This document shows, in pieces, positions 1-8,807 of a DNA stretch of 58,432 nucleotides. The DNA is from an uncultured archaeon (GTDB taxonomy: Archaea > Hadarchaeota > Hadarchaeia > Hadarchaeales > Hadarchaeaceae): NCBI GenBank assembly GCA_937921735.1, contig CAKZTQ010000021.1, positions 1 to 58,432 of the forward strand, given 5' to 3'. How positions within the stretch are numbered: position 1 is the first letter of the stretch; each line of letters opens with the position of its first letter. The translations under genes and the position numbers were made by a program. Below the pieces are notes generated by a model. It was given only the letters and a program-made list of their open reading frames with translations, did no database searches and was not told where the DNA came from.

Positions 1-2
1 TT

Positions 3-968
3 TTAAAATGATATGAAGGTGCCCTCAAGCCGTCGGTTCAGCCCTTTGAGCTCGAGTTTCGCTTCTCTTTCCACCCTCTTCAGAACTTCCTTGCTCTTTT
101 CATCCTCCGCCACTTTAAGAGAGCTGCGAACGAACCTGAGCACGTCCTCGAGGTGACGCTCGGGCTTGAAGTTCCGGTCGCCCCAATCAAAGATCGCACA
201 CATGTTCCCCGCTAAAAAGCTCGTTTCGTAATCACCGTATAGCTTGCTCACTCGCTGCTTGGTTTCATCTGGCAGGATCGCCTCCCCCTCCCTCCTGAAG
301 AGCAAGTCGGTGCCGTTGTCTGCCAGCCCGAACAGGGCCTCGGCGACGAACACGTACATCTTAAACTCCGGCCACCACTCCTTGAAGCGCTGTTCCCACT
401 CGAGCAAACGAGAGCAGCCTTTAAAGGATGCGGCGATGCTGAAGATGAGCAGCTTTTGCACGCCGTAGTCGCGCCTTCGGAGCTCATCGCGGACCTCCGC
501 AAGCGTACGGCTCAACGAGACACCGGTCGCTATCGTGTCGCCCGTCAGCAACACGCCGTTGTTCGGCAACGGGTCGAAGTTGCGATAGTTGATCTCCGCC
601 CCGAACTCTCCACCGGAGATCCTGAACCTCCTCGCGCCGACGAAACACCTGGGCAAATAGCTCCCGAAGAGCTTCTCGAAGGCCTCGTCGAAGCAATAGC
701 CGAGGCTCCCCCGAAGCACCACGATCTCGCACACATCGCGTGAGCGAATTTTTCTCAAGGACGGTAAAAGGGTCCACGCCACCTTTAGGAAGACCTTGCT
801 GCACTCGAGCGAGAGCTTTTTAAGTCTATCGCCGCACACTACCGGGTTGAACAGGATCTTCCTCGCTTCGGGCATGCAGACGATGTAGGTATTTTTTGGC
901 AGCTCGGGATGATCAACTTTATAAATGCTTTCTTTCAGCGGGAGGTCGAGTTTCCTGAGGGCATCCAC
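3..968 (-). CDS. phosphoribosyltransferase-like protein
   Basis: ORF of 321 aa; PRTase-like PRPP loop 'GVLLTGDTIATGVSL'. Confidence 0.6.
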   Translation of the reverse strand: MDALRKLDLPLKESIYKVDHPELPKNTYIVCMPEARKILFNPVVCGDRLKKLSLECSKVFLKVAWTLLPSLRKIRSRDVCEIVVLRGSLGYCFDEAFEKLFGSYLPRCFVGARRFRISGGEFGAEINYRNFDPLPNNGVLLTGDTIATGVSLSRTLAEVRDELRRRDYGVQKLLIFSIAASFKGCSRLLEWEQRFKEWWPEFKMYVFVAEALFGLADNGTDLLFRREGEAILPDETKQRVSKLYGDYETSFLAGNMCAIFDWGDRNFKPERHLEDVLRFVRSSLKVAEDEKSKEVLKRVEREAKLELKGLNRRLEGTFISF

Positions 969-1087
969 GCCAACACCGTAAAGCCTTAACGTCCACGGTT
1001 TATAAGCCCTCTGAAGGAGCTGGCGATATCACGCAATTTTTGAACATCGGGGATATCTCTAATAGACTTTGACCCGAATTTTAAAAT

Positions 1088-3979
1088 GTGGTCGAATTGG
1101 AAGCCCCCAGCGTCTTGGAGCTCTTCTCAAAGCCCATGAGGGAAGCCATAAACCGAAGGGGATTTTTGGCCCTGACGGATCCCCAGAAGGAGGCCATACC
1201 CCACATCCTAAGGGGCGAAAACGTGCTGCTGATCGCTCCCTCGGGCACGGGAAAGACGGAAGCGGCGATGTTGCCCATCTTCGATTTGTTGCTTCGCTCC
1301 GAGAGGCCGCCTGGAATCAAGCTCCTCTACATAACCCCGCTCCGCGCCCTCAACCGGGACCTGCTCGAGAGACTGGAATGGTGGTGCAAAGCGCTCGACC
1401 TCCGCATAGCCATCAGACATGGCGACACCGAGATCAGGGAGAGGGCAAAACAGGCGCTGGCGCCACCTGACATCCTGATCACGACGCCCGAGACGCTTCA
1501 AGCGATCTTGGTGGGCAGGGTGCTCCAGCGCCACCTGAGGGCGTTGCGATGGGTGGTCGTCGACGAGGTGCACGAGCTTGTAAACAACAAACGAGGGAGC
1601 CAGCTCGCGGTATCGCTTGAGAGGCTCAGGATGGTGGCGGGCCAAGATTTCCAAATCGTCGGGCTCTCCGCGACCGTGGGCTCGCCGGAGGAAGTGGCGA
1701 GGGCACTCGTGGGCGAAGGGAGGAAGTGCGTCGTCTTGAGGGTCCCCGTCGCGAGGATGATGCGCCTGCAGATCCTGTACCCGAAACCTAAGAAAGGGGA
1801 TATGGAGCTCGCGGCCAGGCTCTACACGTATCCCGACGTCGCCGCCCGTTTGCGCGTGATGAGGGAGCTCATCGAAAGCCACCGTTCGACGCTTCTCTTC
1901 ACCAACACCCGCTCCATCGCCGAGATACTGGCCAGTCGCTTCAGGACCTGGGACTTAAGCGTGCCTATCAGCATCCATCATGGCAGCCTATCCAAGCCCT
2001 CGAGGCTTCAAGCCGAGGGTGGGCTCAAGGGGGGCACGTTGAGAGGGGTCGTCTGCACCTCCTCGCTCGAGCTGGGGATAGACGTGGGCTCCATAGAGCT
2101 CGTGATCCAGTACAACTCGCCTAGGCAAGTCAGCAGGCTGGTGCAGAGGGTGGGGAGGAGCGGTCACTGGCTAGAGTGGGTAGCGAAGGGAGCGATCGTC
2201 TGCATGGACTCCGACGACCTCTGGGAGGCTGCGGTCATAGCGAGACGAAGCCTGCAGGAGGACCTCGAGCCCATCAGGATACCAGAGAAGCCCCTCGACG
2301 TCCTAGCCCAGCAGATCGCCGGCTTGTTGATTCAACGGGAGACCTGGTCCACCAAGGAGATGCTTGAGCTCATCAGGAGAGCGTATCCATATCGCGACCT
2401 AGACGAGCGCGAGCTGAGGGAAGTCTTAACCTACATGAGCGGCAGAAGTCCACGCCTCGCCAACCTCTCCCGCGACGGGAGGATCGTCTCAAGGCCGCTA
2501 GGAAAAAAGCCGCTCTACGATTACTATTTCTCGAGGCTCTCCATGATCCCCGAGGAGAGACAATATCTGGCCGTGGACGAGGCGACGAACATGCCGGTTG
2601 GGCTGCTAGACGAGGTCTTCCTCGCCGAACACGGCGAGCCGGGGACGAGGCTCATCCTGGCGGGCTCGGCCTGGAAGATCCTCCACATCCATGAAAACGT
2701 GGTCTACCTGAAGCCTGAAGAGGACCCCACGGGAGCGATCCCAAGTTGGGCAGGAGAGGAGATCCCCGTGCCGCTAGAGGTGGCGATGGAGGTCGGGGCC
2801 ATCAGGAGGAAGGTGAATGAAGCGATCGCGAGCCATAAGCCGATATCCGAAATCGTGGGGGAGTTGACCTCGAGGTACCCCGTGGGGGAGGAAGAGGCCG
2901 AGCTGGGGATTTCCGAGATGTTGGAGCAATTGAAGCGTGGGCTGCCCCTGCCCACGGATCGAAGGGTGACGGTCGAAGGATGGGAGGAAATGGTGATCGT
3001 GAACTGCACGTTTGGTTTGTTGGTCAACAGGACCGTCGCCAGGCTTTTGGCCCACCTCCTCAGCGAACGCATCGGGGCATCCGTCGGCGTACATCAGGAC
3101 CCGTACAGGATCGTGCTGAAAAGTCCGGACATCAGCCCACAGGAGGTGATGTCCACGATGCGACAACTGGCCGCCTTGCCCATCGAACCCCTGCTCCGTC
3201 AAGCCGCGGCGAAGACCGGGCTATTCAAGCGCAGGTTCGTTCATGTCGCCAGGCGCTTTGGGGCCATAGAGGAGGGGGCAGAACTAAGCTCCGTGAGGAT
3301 GTCCAAGTTACTGAAGGCGTTTGAGGGTACCGTAGTTTACGAGGAAGCGCTGAAGGAGACGCTCTTCAACGACTTCGACCTCGAGGGAGCGAAAAAGGTG
3401 ATGAACATGATAAATCGTGGCGAGATAACGATCGAGCAAGTGGAAAACCACGGCGAGCTGACCCCCATCTCCAGAATAGGGATAATCGAGCTCACTTGGA
3501 AGAGCGACATAGTGCCGCCGGAGCGCATGAAGAAGGTGCTAATCGAATCCATGCGCGCTAGGATAATGGGTGAAAGCAAGGTCCTCGCGTGCGCCGAGTG
3601 TTGGAAATATTGTGAGCTCAAGGCAATCAAGGATATACCGCGCGAGCTTAAATGCCCCGCCTGCGGCTCGCGTTTGATAGGCGCCGTCGACGAGGATCAG
3701 GAGTTGGTCAAAGAAGTGTTGGAGAAGGTCTCGTGCGGCAAGAAGTTGGCCCCAGTTGAGGCGAGGATAAGGGGCGAGATATCCAAAACATCTAAATTAG
3801 TCGCAAAATATGGCTTAGCGGCGCTCGCGGCGCTCTCGGCGCGCGGTTTGGCGGCGAGCGAGGTCGAGTCCATCCTACATGAGGGGGGAAAGCTGAACCA
3901 GCGCTTCTTCGAGCTGCTCCTAGAGGCTGAAAGACAAGCGTTGAGAAGGAGGTTTTTATTCAGACCGAGGCGTCGATGA
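1088..3979 (+). CDS. Lhr-family DEAD/DEAH-box helicase with C-terminal Zn-ribbon
   Basis: 963 aa; Walker A 'APSGTGKTEA', 'DEVHE' box, motif VI 'QRVGRSGH', C-terminal CxxC..CPAC. Confidence 0.9.
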   Translation: MVELEAPSVLELFSKPMREAINRRGFLALTDPQKEAIPHILRGENVLLIAPSGTGKTEAAMLPIFDLLLRSERPPGIKLLYITPLRALNRDLLERLEWWCKALDLRIAIRHGDTEIRERAKQALAPPDILITTPETLQAILVGRVLQRHLRALRWVVVDEVHELVNNKRGSQLAVSLERLRMVAGQDFQIVGLSATVGSPEEVARALVGEGRKCVVLRVPVARMMRLQILYPKPKKGDMELAARLYTYPDVAARLRVMRELIESHRSTLLFTNTRSIAEILASRFRTWDLSVPISIHHGSLSKPSRLQAEGGLKGGTLRGVVCTSSLELGIDVGSIELVIQYNSPRQVSRLVQRVGRSGHWLEWVAKGAIVCMDSDDLWEAAVIARRSLQEDLEPIRIPEKPLDVLAQQIAGLLIQRETWSTKEMLELIRRAYPYRDLDERELREVLTYMSGRSPRLANLSRDGRIVSRPLGKKPLYDYYFSRLSMIPEERQYLAVDEATNMPVGLLDEVFLAEHGEPGTRLILAGSAWKILHIHENVVYLKPEEDPTGAIPSWAGEEIPVPLEVAMEVGAIRRKVNEAIASHKPISEIVGELTSRYPVGEEEAELGISEMLEQLKRGLPLPTDRRVTVEGWEEMVIVNCTFGLLVNRTVARLLAHLLSERIGASVGVHQDPYRIVLKSPDISPQEVMSTMRQLAALPIEPLLRQAAAKTGLFKRRFVHVARRFGAIEEGAELSSVRMSKLLKAFEGTVVYEEALKETLFNDFDLEGAKKVMNMINRGEITIEQVENHGELTPISRIGIIELTWKSDIVPPERMKKVLIESMRARIMGESKVLACAECWKYCELKAIKDIPRELKCPACGSRLIGAVDEDQELVKEVLEKVSCGKKLAPVEARIRGEISKTSKLVAKYGLAALAALSARGLAASEVESILHEGGKLNQRFFELLLEAERQALRRRFLFRPRRR

Positions 3980-4030
3980 TCATGGGTAACGTCTTCTACC
4001 CTTGTCGCTGATGAGTTAAAAAAAACGCCA

Positions 4031-4594
4031 TCATAATTTTACCTCTTTCCCCATCACCTGCCGAAGCAGAAGTCTGCTATCTATCTCCGCCCTGGCTTTC
4101 CAGCCCGTGTAAAGCATATCCTGCTCGTCCTGCATCAGATAACCCCGCCTAATGAAGCGGTCGAGCGTCATGCCAACCGCCCATTCCGGAAACTTCTCCT
4201 TTAAAAGCTGTTCCACCTCCGCCCTAGGTACCTTGCCATGTTTGGAATGGATGTAGGCCAGTGCAACCGCAAGCATCGCCAGTTCGTCCACCCTCCATCC
4301 CGAGAGCTGAGCCTCCGTGGCGGTTATTGCCTCCTTTGCGACGACGTAGAACCTAGCGCGCTCAAGCTGTTCCTCCGTCGGCTTCGTGGGCTCCTCGGCT
4401 TGCTCGTACACCACCTTGATATCCAAACCCAGCTCGTCGAGATGTCTTCGCGTGAGCTCAATTATCTTCACGTAATCTTTCCCCAAGCACTTCCTCAATT
4501 CCCAACCACGCACGCCAGGCGAGCGATGCCTCTGGAAGAGCAATAGACGGACCGCTCGCCTTACCTTCTGAATCAACTCAGCTTCCTCGGCCAT
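4031..4594 (-). CDS. small winged-helix (kite-like) SMC partner; resembles Nse3/MAGE homology domain
   Basis: 187 aa, third gene of the SMC operon, overlaps kleisin ORF by 17 nt; N-terminal 'VRLLLFQRHRS.GVRGWELRKCLGKDY' and C-terminal 'RRGYL...DMLYTGWKARAEIDSRLLLRQVM' pattern like MAGE WH-A/WH-B. Confidence 0.5.
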   Translation of the reverse strand: MAEEAELIQKVRRAVRLLLFQRHRSPGVRGWELRKCLGKDYVKIIELTRRHLDELGLDIKVVYEQAEEPTKPTEEQLERARFYVVAKEAITATEAQLSGWRVDELAMLAVALAYIHSKHGKVPRAEVEQLLKEKFPEWAVGMTLDRFIRRGYLMQDEQDMLYTGWKARAEIDSRLLLRQVMGKEVKL

Positions 4595-5375
4595 GTTCCC
4601 TTGACCTCCTTTCCTTCCACCGCTCGTAGGTGAGGGCGATGGGCACAGAGCTGGTGGCGGCCGCCTTTCCCTCTAAGGGCTTGAGGTAAATCTCCTCGCT
4701 GAGGGGATCTAGCTCCAGCGTCGCGAGCCCCTGGGAGATCATGAACGCGACGTAGTAGGCCCTTTCGACCGACTTCTCGTAAGTATCCTGCACGACGAAA
4801 TCCCAGTAATCCACCTTCCCCGACCTCGCCTCCTCCTTGAGCCTCCGATGGAGCTCCTCGATCCTTCCCTGCAGCTCGGCCGTGGAGACGAACTTAAACC
4901 TCAGCAACTCCGAGAACGACACCGTCCCTGGGGAAGCCTCGACGACCTCCTCCATCCGCATTCGCTCTCGAAGCGGCGGCAAGGTATTCCAGTAGTCTAT
5001 GGCCTCCTGAAGCCTTTGAGGCGTGACCTGCTCGAGGGACATTATCGGCCTCCAAGCCGCCAGCAGGCAACGCGCTAGCTCCGCCGGCTCGAGGAGCTTG
5101 AGCTTGGCCTCCACCAGCTCCGGGTCGACGTAAAGCATGGCCGCCTGGCGCTTCAACCAATCGCCCTGAAGTTTGATGACCGTCGAGAGCTCGTTGAAGG
5201 CCTCGGCATCCAAAAGCAGCTCGTCTATCGCCTTCCATTTAGGCAAGTATTTCCTCAGCACCTCAAGCTTTTTCCTGACGTCGATCTCAAAGGGATCTAG
5301 GCCCTTGAGCCTCACGCTTTGGCAAAGGCTAATTATCCTCATGAGCTCCGCCAGAGCCACCTTTCTGCCCGACAT
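4578..5375 (-). CDS. kleisin-like protein (ScpA/Nse4 type)
   Basis: 265 aa; N-terminal 'KGLDPFEIDVRKKLE', C-terminal WHD-like 'AYYVAFMISQGLATLELDPLSEEIYLKP' similar to ScpA C-terminal; immediately downstream of SMC gene. Confidence 0.6.
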   Translation of the reverse strand: MSGRKVALAELMRIISLCQSVRLKGLDPFEIDVRKKLEVLRKYLPKWKAIDELLLDAEAFNELSTVIKLQGDWLKRQAAMLYVDPELVEAKLKLLEPAELARCLLAAWRPIMSLEQVTPQRLQEAIDYWNTLPPLRERMRMEEVVEASPGTVSFSELLRFKFVSTAELQGRIEELHRRLKEEARSGKVDYWDFVVQDTYEKSVERAYYVAFMISQGLATLELDPLSEEIYLKPLEGKAAATSSVPIALTYERWKERRSREHGRGS

Positions 5376-7228
5376 CAGCTCACCACAGATACCTCGGATT
5401 TTCCTTGAACCTTCTGCACGAGTATCATGTTCGCTACCTCGCTGCTGAACACGACTTGGCTTGGGGTGATGAACACGTACTGGGCGTCGGAATCCGCGGC
5501 CGAGTCGATTATCAGCTTGGCCATCAGCTCGCGGTTGAGGGGATCCATGTGTATGTCGAACTCGTCCACCGCGCGGAAGGGGGAGCGCAGGTGTTGTTGA
5601 AGCGAGAGGAGAAAGGCCATCAGGGCGACGGTGCGCTCGCCGCCGCTTTGGGTATAGGCGTCCAGCACCAGCGGCTCGCCGCCCCTGTAGCCGACGAGCA
5701 GCTCAAGTCCAGCTCCCTCGATGTCTTCCATGTTCACCAGCCTGACGGAACCGGTTGCCCCCACCCTCGCGAGGTTAGCTTGATAAAGGGGGTTCACCTC
5801 GTCGATGAGCCTCTCGAGCGTCCTCCTCCACAGCGACTTCCTTAGCTCAACGTCCTCGAGCGCCCTCCGCCTGTTTTCTGAGACCTCCTTTATCCTATCG
5901 CTCAGCTTGCTGTAGATCTCCAAGTGATGGTTGTAGACCTCCTCCGCCTCCTCCGGCACCTCAGCTAGGGCGGCGAGCTGGGCGCTGACGTACTTGAGCT
6001 CCTCTAGCACTTCGCCGGGCGTCCTCTTCGTCTCTATCCTCACCCCCGCCTTCGCGCGCTCGGGCTCGAGCTGCCTCAGATCCTCCTCCTCTTCGGAAAG
6101 CCTCTTGTTGAGGTGGCGGATCTCCCTTTCCAACAACCCCTTCCGATATCTCGAGACCGCCTCGTCTACCTTAACGTCGACCACCTCGTCGAAAAGTTTG
6201 GAGATCTCCTTCTCCGACTCGGTTATCTGCCCCTCGATTTTTGCCTTGGCCCGTTGAAGCTTCCTCACCTCTTGGCGGACTTTAGATCGTTCGCCGGTGC
6301 TCTCGCCCGATGCCTCCAGCTGCGCCATTTGTCTCTCGATCGAGATCAGATCGTAGAAGAGTCCTCGGTACCTGAATCGCTCCTGCTCCAACCTTCGGGA
6401 GAGTGACTCATGGGCCAATCGCCTTTCGGATATCCTGCGCGCCAGCGACTCGAGCGTGGCCTCCATCCGTTTTATCCTTTCCTTAAGCTCCTCGATGTCC
6501 CTCTCGTGCTTTATTATCCTGGCCCAGATTTCCTCCCTCTCGAGCATGGCCTTGCGGGACCTGAGCTCTCGCTTCAACTTGAGCTTCTCGTATTGCTCCT
6601 TCCAGTAAGCTAGGGTTTGCTCGGCCGATTTCAGCAGGTTGGCCACCGCCTCCTCCTCGCCGACCAGCCTGTTCAGCTTCTCCTGCGCTTCCAGCACCCT
6701 GCGCCTGTAATCCTGAAACCCGACCGCCTCCTCGACGAGCTGCAGCCTCTCCTCCGGCGAGATGATGCCGAATTGCTCGATCATGTTTTGGTGCATTATG
6801 ACGAGCATGTTGTCGGGGTTCAAACCGATGCCCCTGAAGATGCGCTCGACCCTGCCCTTTGGCACCTGCTTGTAGTCCATCTCGTACCAGTAGGTGCCAT
6901 CGTCCTTGAGGTACCTAGACAGCGCGACGGAATCCGAACGGCTGAAGGGGAAAGGCCTTACCCCGTCGACGGGCGTATTATCGAACAGTAGAGTCACCCT
7001 CGCCGCCCTCTTGCCGTGCCTTATCAAATCTCGGAGCTTCCTGGCGCGCTCGGTGTAGCTTTGACCCATCGCGACGGATATCGCCACGAGGATCGCCGAT
7101 TTTCCGGCACCGTTGGGGCCACAGATGAGGTTGAGGCCCCGCTTGAAAGGTATCCTAGCGTACTCATAGGACATGAAGTTCTCCAGGATTACTTCCTGGA
7201 GGTAGGTCTTCGGAGCACGAATAGCCAT
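5375..7228 (-). CDS. compact SMC-family ATPase (Smc5/6-like head)
   Basis: 617 aa; Walker A 'GPNGAGKSA', coiled-coil middle, signature 'TQSGGERTVALMAFLLSLQ', Walker B region 'PFRAVDEFDIHMDPLNRELM'. Confidence 0.9.
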   Translation of the reverse strand: MAIRAPKTYLQEVILENFMSYEYARIPFKRGLNLICGPNGAGKSAILVAISVAMGQSYTERARKLRDLIRHGKRAARVTLLFDNTPVDGVRPFPFSRSDSVALSRYLKDDGTYWYEMDYKQVPKGRVERIFRGIGLNPDNMLVIMHQNMIEQFGIISPEERLQLVEEAVGFQDYRRRVLEAQEKLNRLVGEEEAVANLLKSAEQTLAYWKEQYEKLKLKRELRSRKAMLEREEIWARIIKHERDIEELKERIKRMEATLESLARRISERRLAHESLSRRLEQERFRYRGLFYDLISIERQMAQLEASGESTGERSKVRQEVRKLQRAKAKIEGQITESEKEISKLFDEVVDVKVDEAVSRYRKGLLEREIRHLNKRLSEEEEDLRQLEPERAKAGVRIETKRTPGEVLEELKYVSAQLAALAEVPEEAEEVYNHHLEIYSKLSDRIKEVSENRRRALEDVELRKSLWRRTLERLIDEVNPLYQANLARVGATGSVRLVNMEDIEGAGLELLVGYRGGEPLVLDAYTQSGGERTVALMAFLLSLQQHLRSPFRAVDEFDIHMDPLNRELMAKLIIDSAADSDAQYVFITPSQVVFSSEVANMILVQKVQGKSEVSVVS

Positions 7229-7283
7229 AGCATCGCCATGCCTCGGTCTCTTTAATTATTTTAGTCCTCCAGCCTTAAGAGAT

Positions 7284-7991
7284 ATGAGCTCAGGTGGGGA
7301 AATGGTCACCGCTGGAAAGATATTCACGCTCAGGGAGGAGATAGGGCTCAAGGCGATGGCGGCGAAGCTCAAGGGCTACAGGGAGGAGAGAGTTCAACCC
7401 CTCGAGGGGGGAGGAGAAGCCACGCTTTTAACCGAGATCTCCGACCTCACCCTTACGACGGACGAGCTGAAGGGCATCTTCTCCCAAGATAACGTCGTGG
7501 ACATCTACCAGCGAGGAAAGTTCATCCAACAGGTGAGGACGAGGGAGACGCCCTTCGTGTTTTCGCTTTACCGGGGACGCGTGCTCCTAACCGTGCTCGA
7601 GAGGAAGTTTCAAGCGAACAACATAGCCAACCAGCTCAGCAGGGCCCTGTTCGTCACCTCCGGACAAATAGTCGAGGCCAAGATCCCGCCGGAAACGCTC
7701 AAGGCATTTCACGAACGAAACCCCGAGGATACGAAGGTGATATTCTTCGACGAGGTCGACATGCCGAACATCAGCAAGCTCTCGCTCTACGGCTCTAGCT
7801 TGATAAACACCTCGCTGTACGAGAATTACTGCAGCCATGGAAAGATTTGGTACCTAGTTTTCAAGTCGAAGAAGCACGGGTATGTCGTGGGCGTGACGCG
7901 GAATGCTATTGTGACGATATTTAACAACGTCTCCGAGGAGGAATTCATGGATTACGTAAGGGGCGAGGTCTTTCCATTGTTATCTCTTTAG
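7284..7991 (+). CDS. hypothetical protein, divergent from SMC operon
   Basis: 235 aa ORF with no family recognised; 55-nt gap to the SMC start. Confidence 0.6.
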   Translation: MSSGGEMVTAGKIFTLREEIGLKAMAAKLKGYREERVQPLEGGGEATLLTEISDLTLTTDELKGIFSQDNVVDIYQRGKFIQQVRTRETPFVFSLYRGRVLLTVLERKFQANNIANQLSRALFVTSGQIVEAKIPPETLKAFHERNPEDTKVIFFDEVDMPNISKLSLYGSSLINTSLYENYCSHGKIWYLVFKSKKHGYVVGVTRNAIVTIFNNVSEEEFMDYVRGEVFPLLSL

Positions 7992-8119
7992 GCCACCTTT
8001 TGGTATGCATATTTTCACTAACATCAAGGAAGTCGAGGGTGCAGCCCAGCCCTAGGACTCGCTTAAAGTTAGGTGGACCGGGCGGTATGATAAATAAATC
8101 CTGAAAAATATTTTTTGGT

Positions 8120-8554
8120 ATGGGTGGGGTTAAAGTGAGGCTGTGGTTAATTCATCCTAAATATCTCGATTGTAAGGGTTTGATTGCTGTTTGGAGGGAA
8201 GGCCTTTTGGCAAAGAAGGTTCTGGAGGGAAAAACTAGGGGCTATACGAATCACCCACAACTCAAAATTTTTAAAGAGCACGAGAAGCCTGTTGATCTGA
8301 TTAACGCTTATTTATTTCAAATTTACCTCGAAGCCCAGAGGAGAGGCTATTCTTTTAATTTTTCAAAGATAGAGCCCTTGAACTTGAAAGAGGTTGTAAC
8401 TGTTGCAAGAGGACAATTGAAAGACGAGTTTCGGTTGTTACTGGAAAAGTTAAAAACAAGAGACAAAAAGAAGTTTGAAGAAATAAAGAACTTGGAACTT
8501 GATAGCGTAGAGCCAAATCCAATTTTCAGAGTGGCGGAGAAACAAAGGTTTTAA
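8120..8554 (+). CDS. pyrimidine-dimer DNA glycosylase (T4 endonuclease V / Pyr_excise-like)
   Basis: 'VRLWLIHPKYLDCKGLIAVWREGLLAKKVLEGKTRGYTNHPQL' signature. Confidence 0.8.
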   Translation: MGGVKVRLWLIHPKYLDCKGLIAVWREGLLAKKVLEGKTRGYTNHPQLKIFKEHEKPVDLINAYLFQIYLEAQRRGYSFNFSKIEPLNLKEVVTVARGQLKDEFRLLLEKLKTRDKKKFEEIKNLELDSVEPNPIFRVAEKQRF

Positions 8555-8614
8555 AATTATGTTATGATGTGGTAGAACCCTTTATGGTTTAATCATTATT
8601 AATAAAAAATTAAG

Positions 8615-8700
8615 TGGACCGGGCGGGATTCGAACCCGCGGCCTCCCGCTTTCTCGGGCACCATGCGAAGCGGGCGTTCATACCGCTGAACTACCGGCCC
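8615..8700 (-). tRNA. tRNA-Ala(CGC) with 13-nt intron at 37/38 (intron 8651..8663)
   Basis: Reverse complement folds to full cloverleaf: GGGCCGG/CCGGTCC with G3:U70, anticodon stem CCCGC/GCGGG interrupted by TGGTGCCCGAGAA, T arm GCGGG-TTCGAAT-CCCGC. Confidence 0.9.
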
Positions 8701-8807
8701 AAAATTAATTTTGACCGATGACTTAAATTTATGCCCCCCATTTGAACAAGAGAAATCCCAACCCGTGAAGCCTGCCAAAATAAGTCAAGTTCTCGCGGGC
8801 CGTTAGA

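Noticed and set aside
1208-1882. 224-aa minus-strand ORF within the helicase gene
   Set aside because: Shadow ORF; helicase motifs lie on the plus strand
5375-7228. Rad50/SbcC interpretation of the SMC-like ATPase
   Set aside because: No Mre11/SbcD, HerA or NurA gene nearby, no CxxC zinc hook, and kleisin/kite-like partners instead
4031-7228. Wadjet (JetABCD/MksBEF) anti-plasmid system
   Set aside because: No JetD-like nuclease recognised; head motifs look less MukB/MksB-like, though a plasmid-defence role is not excluded
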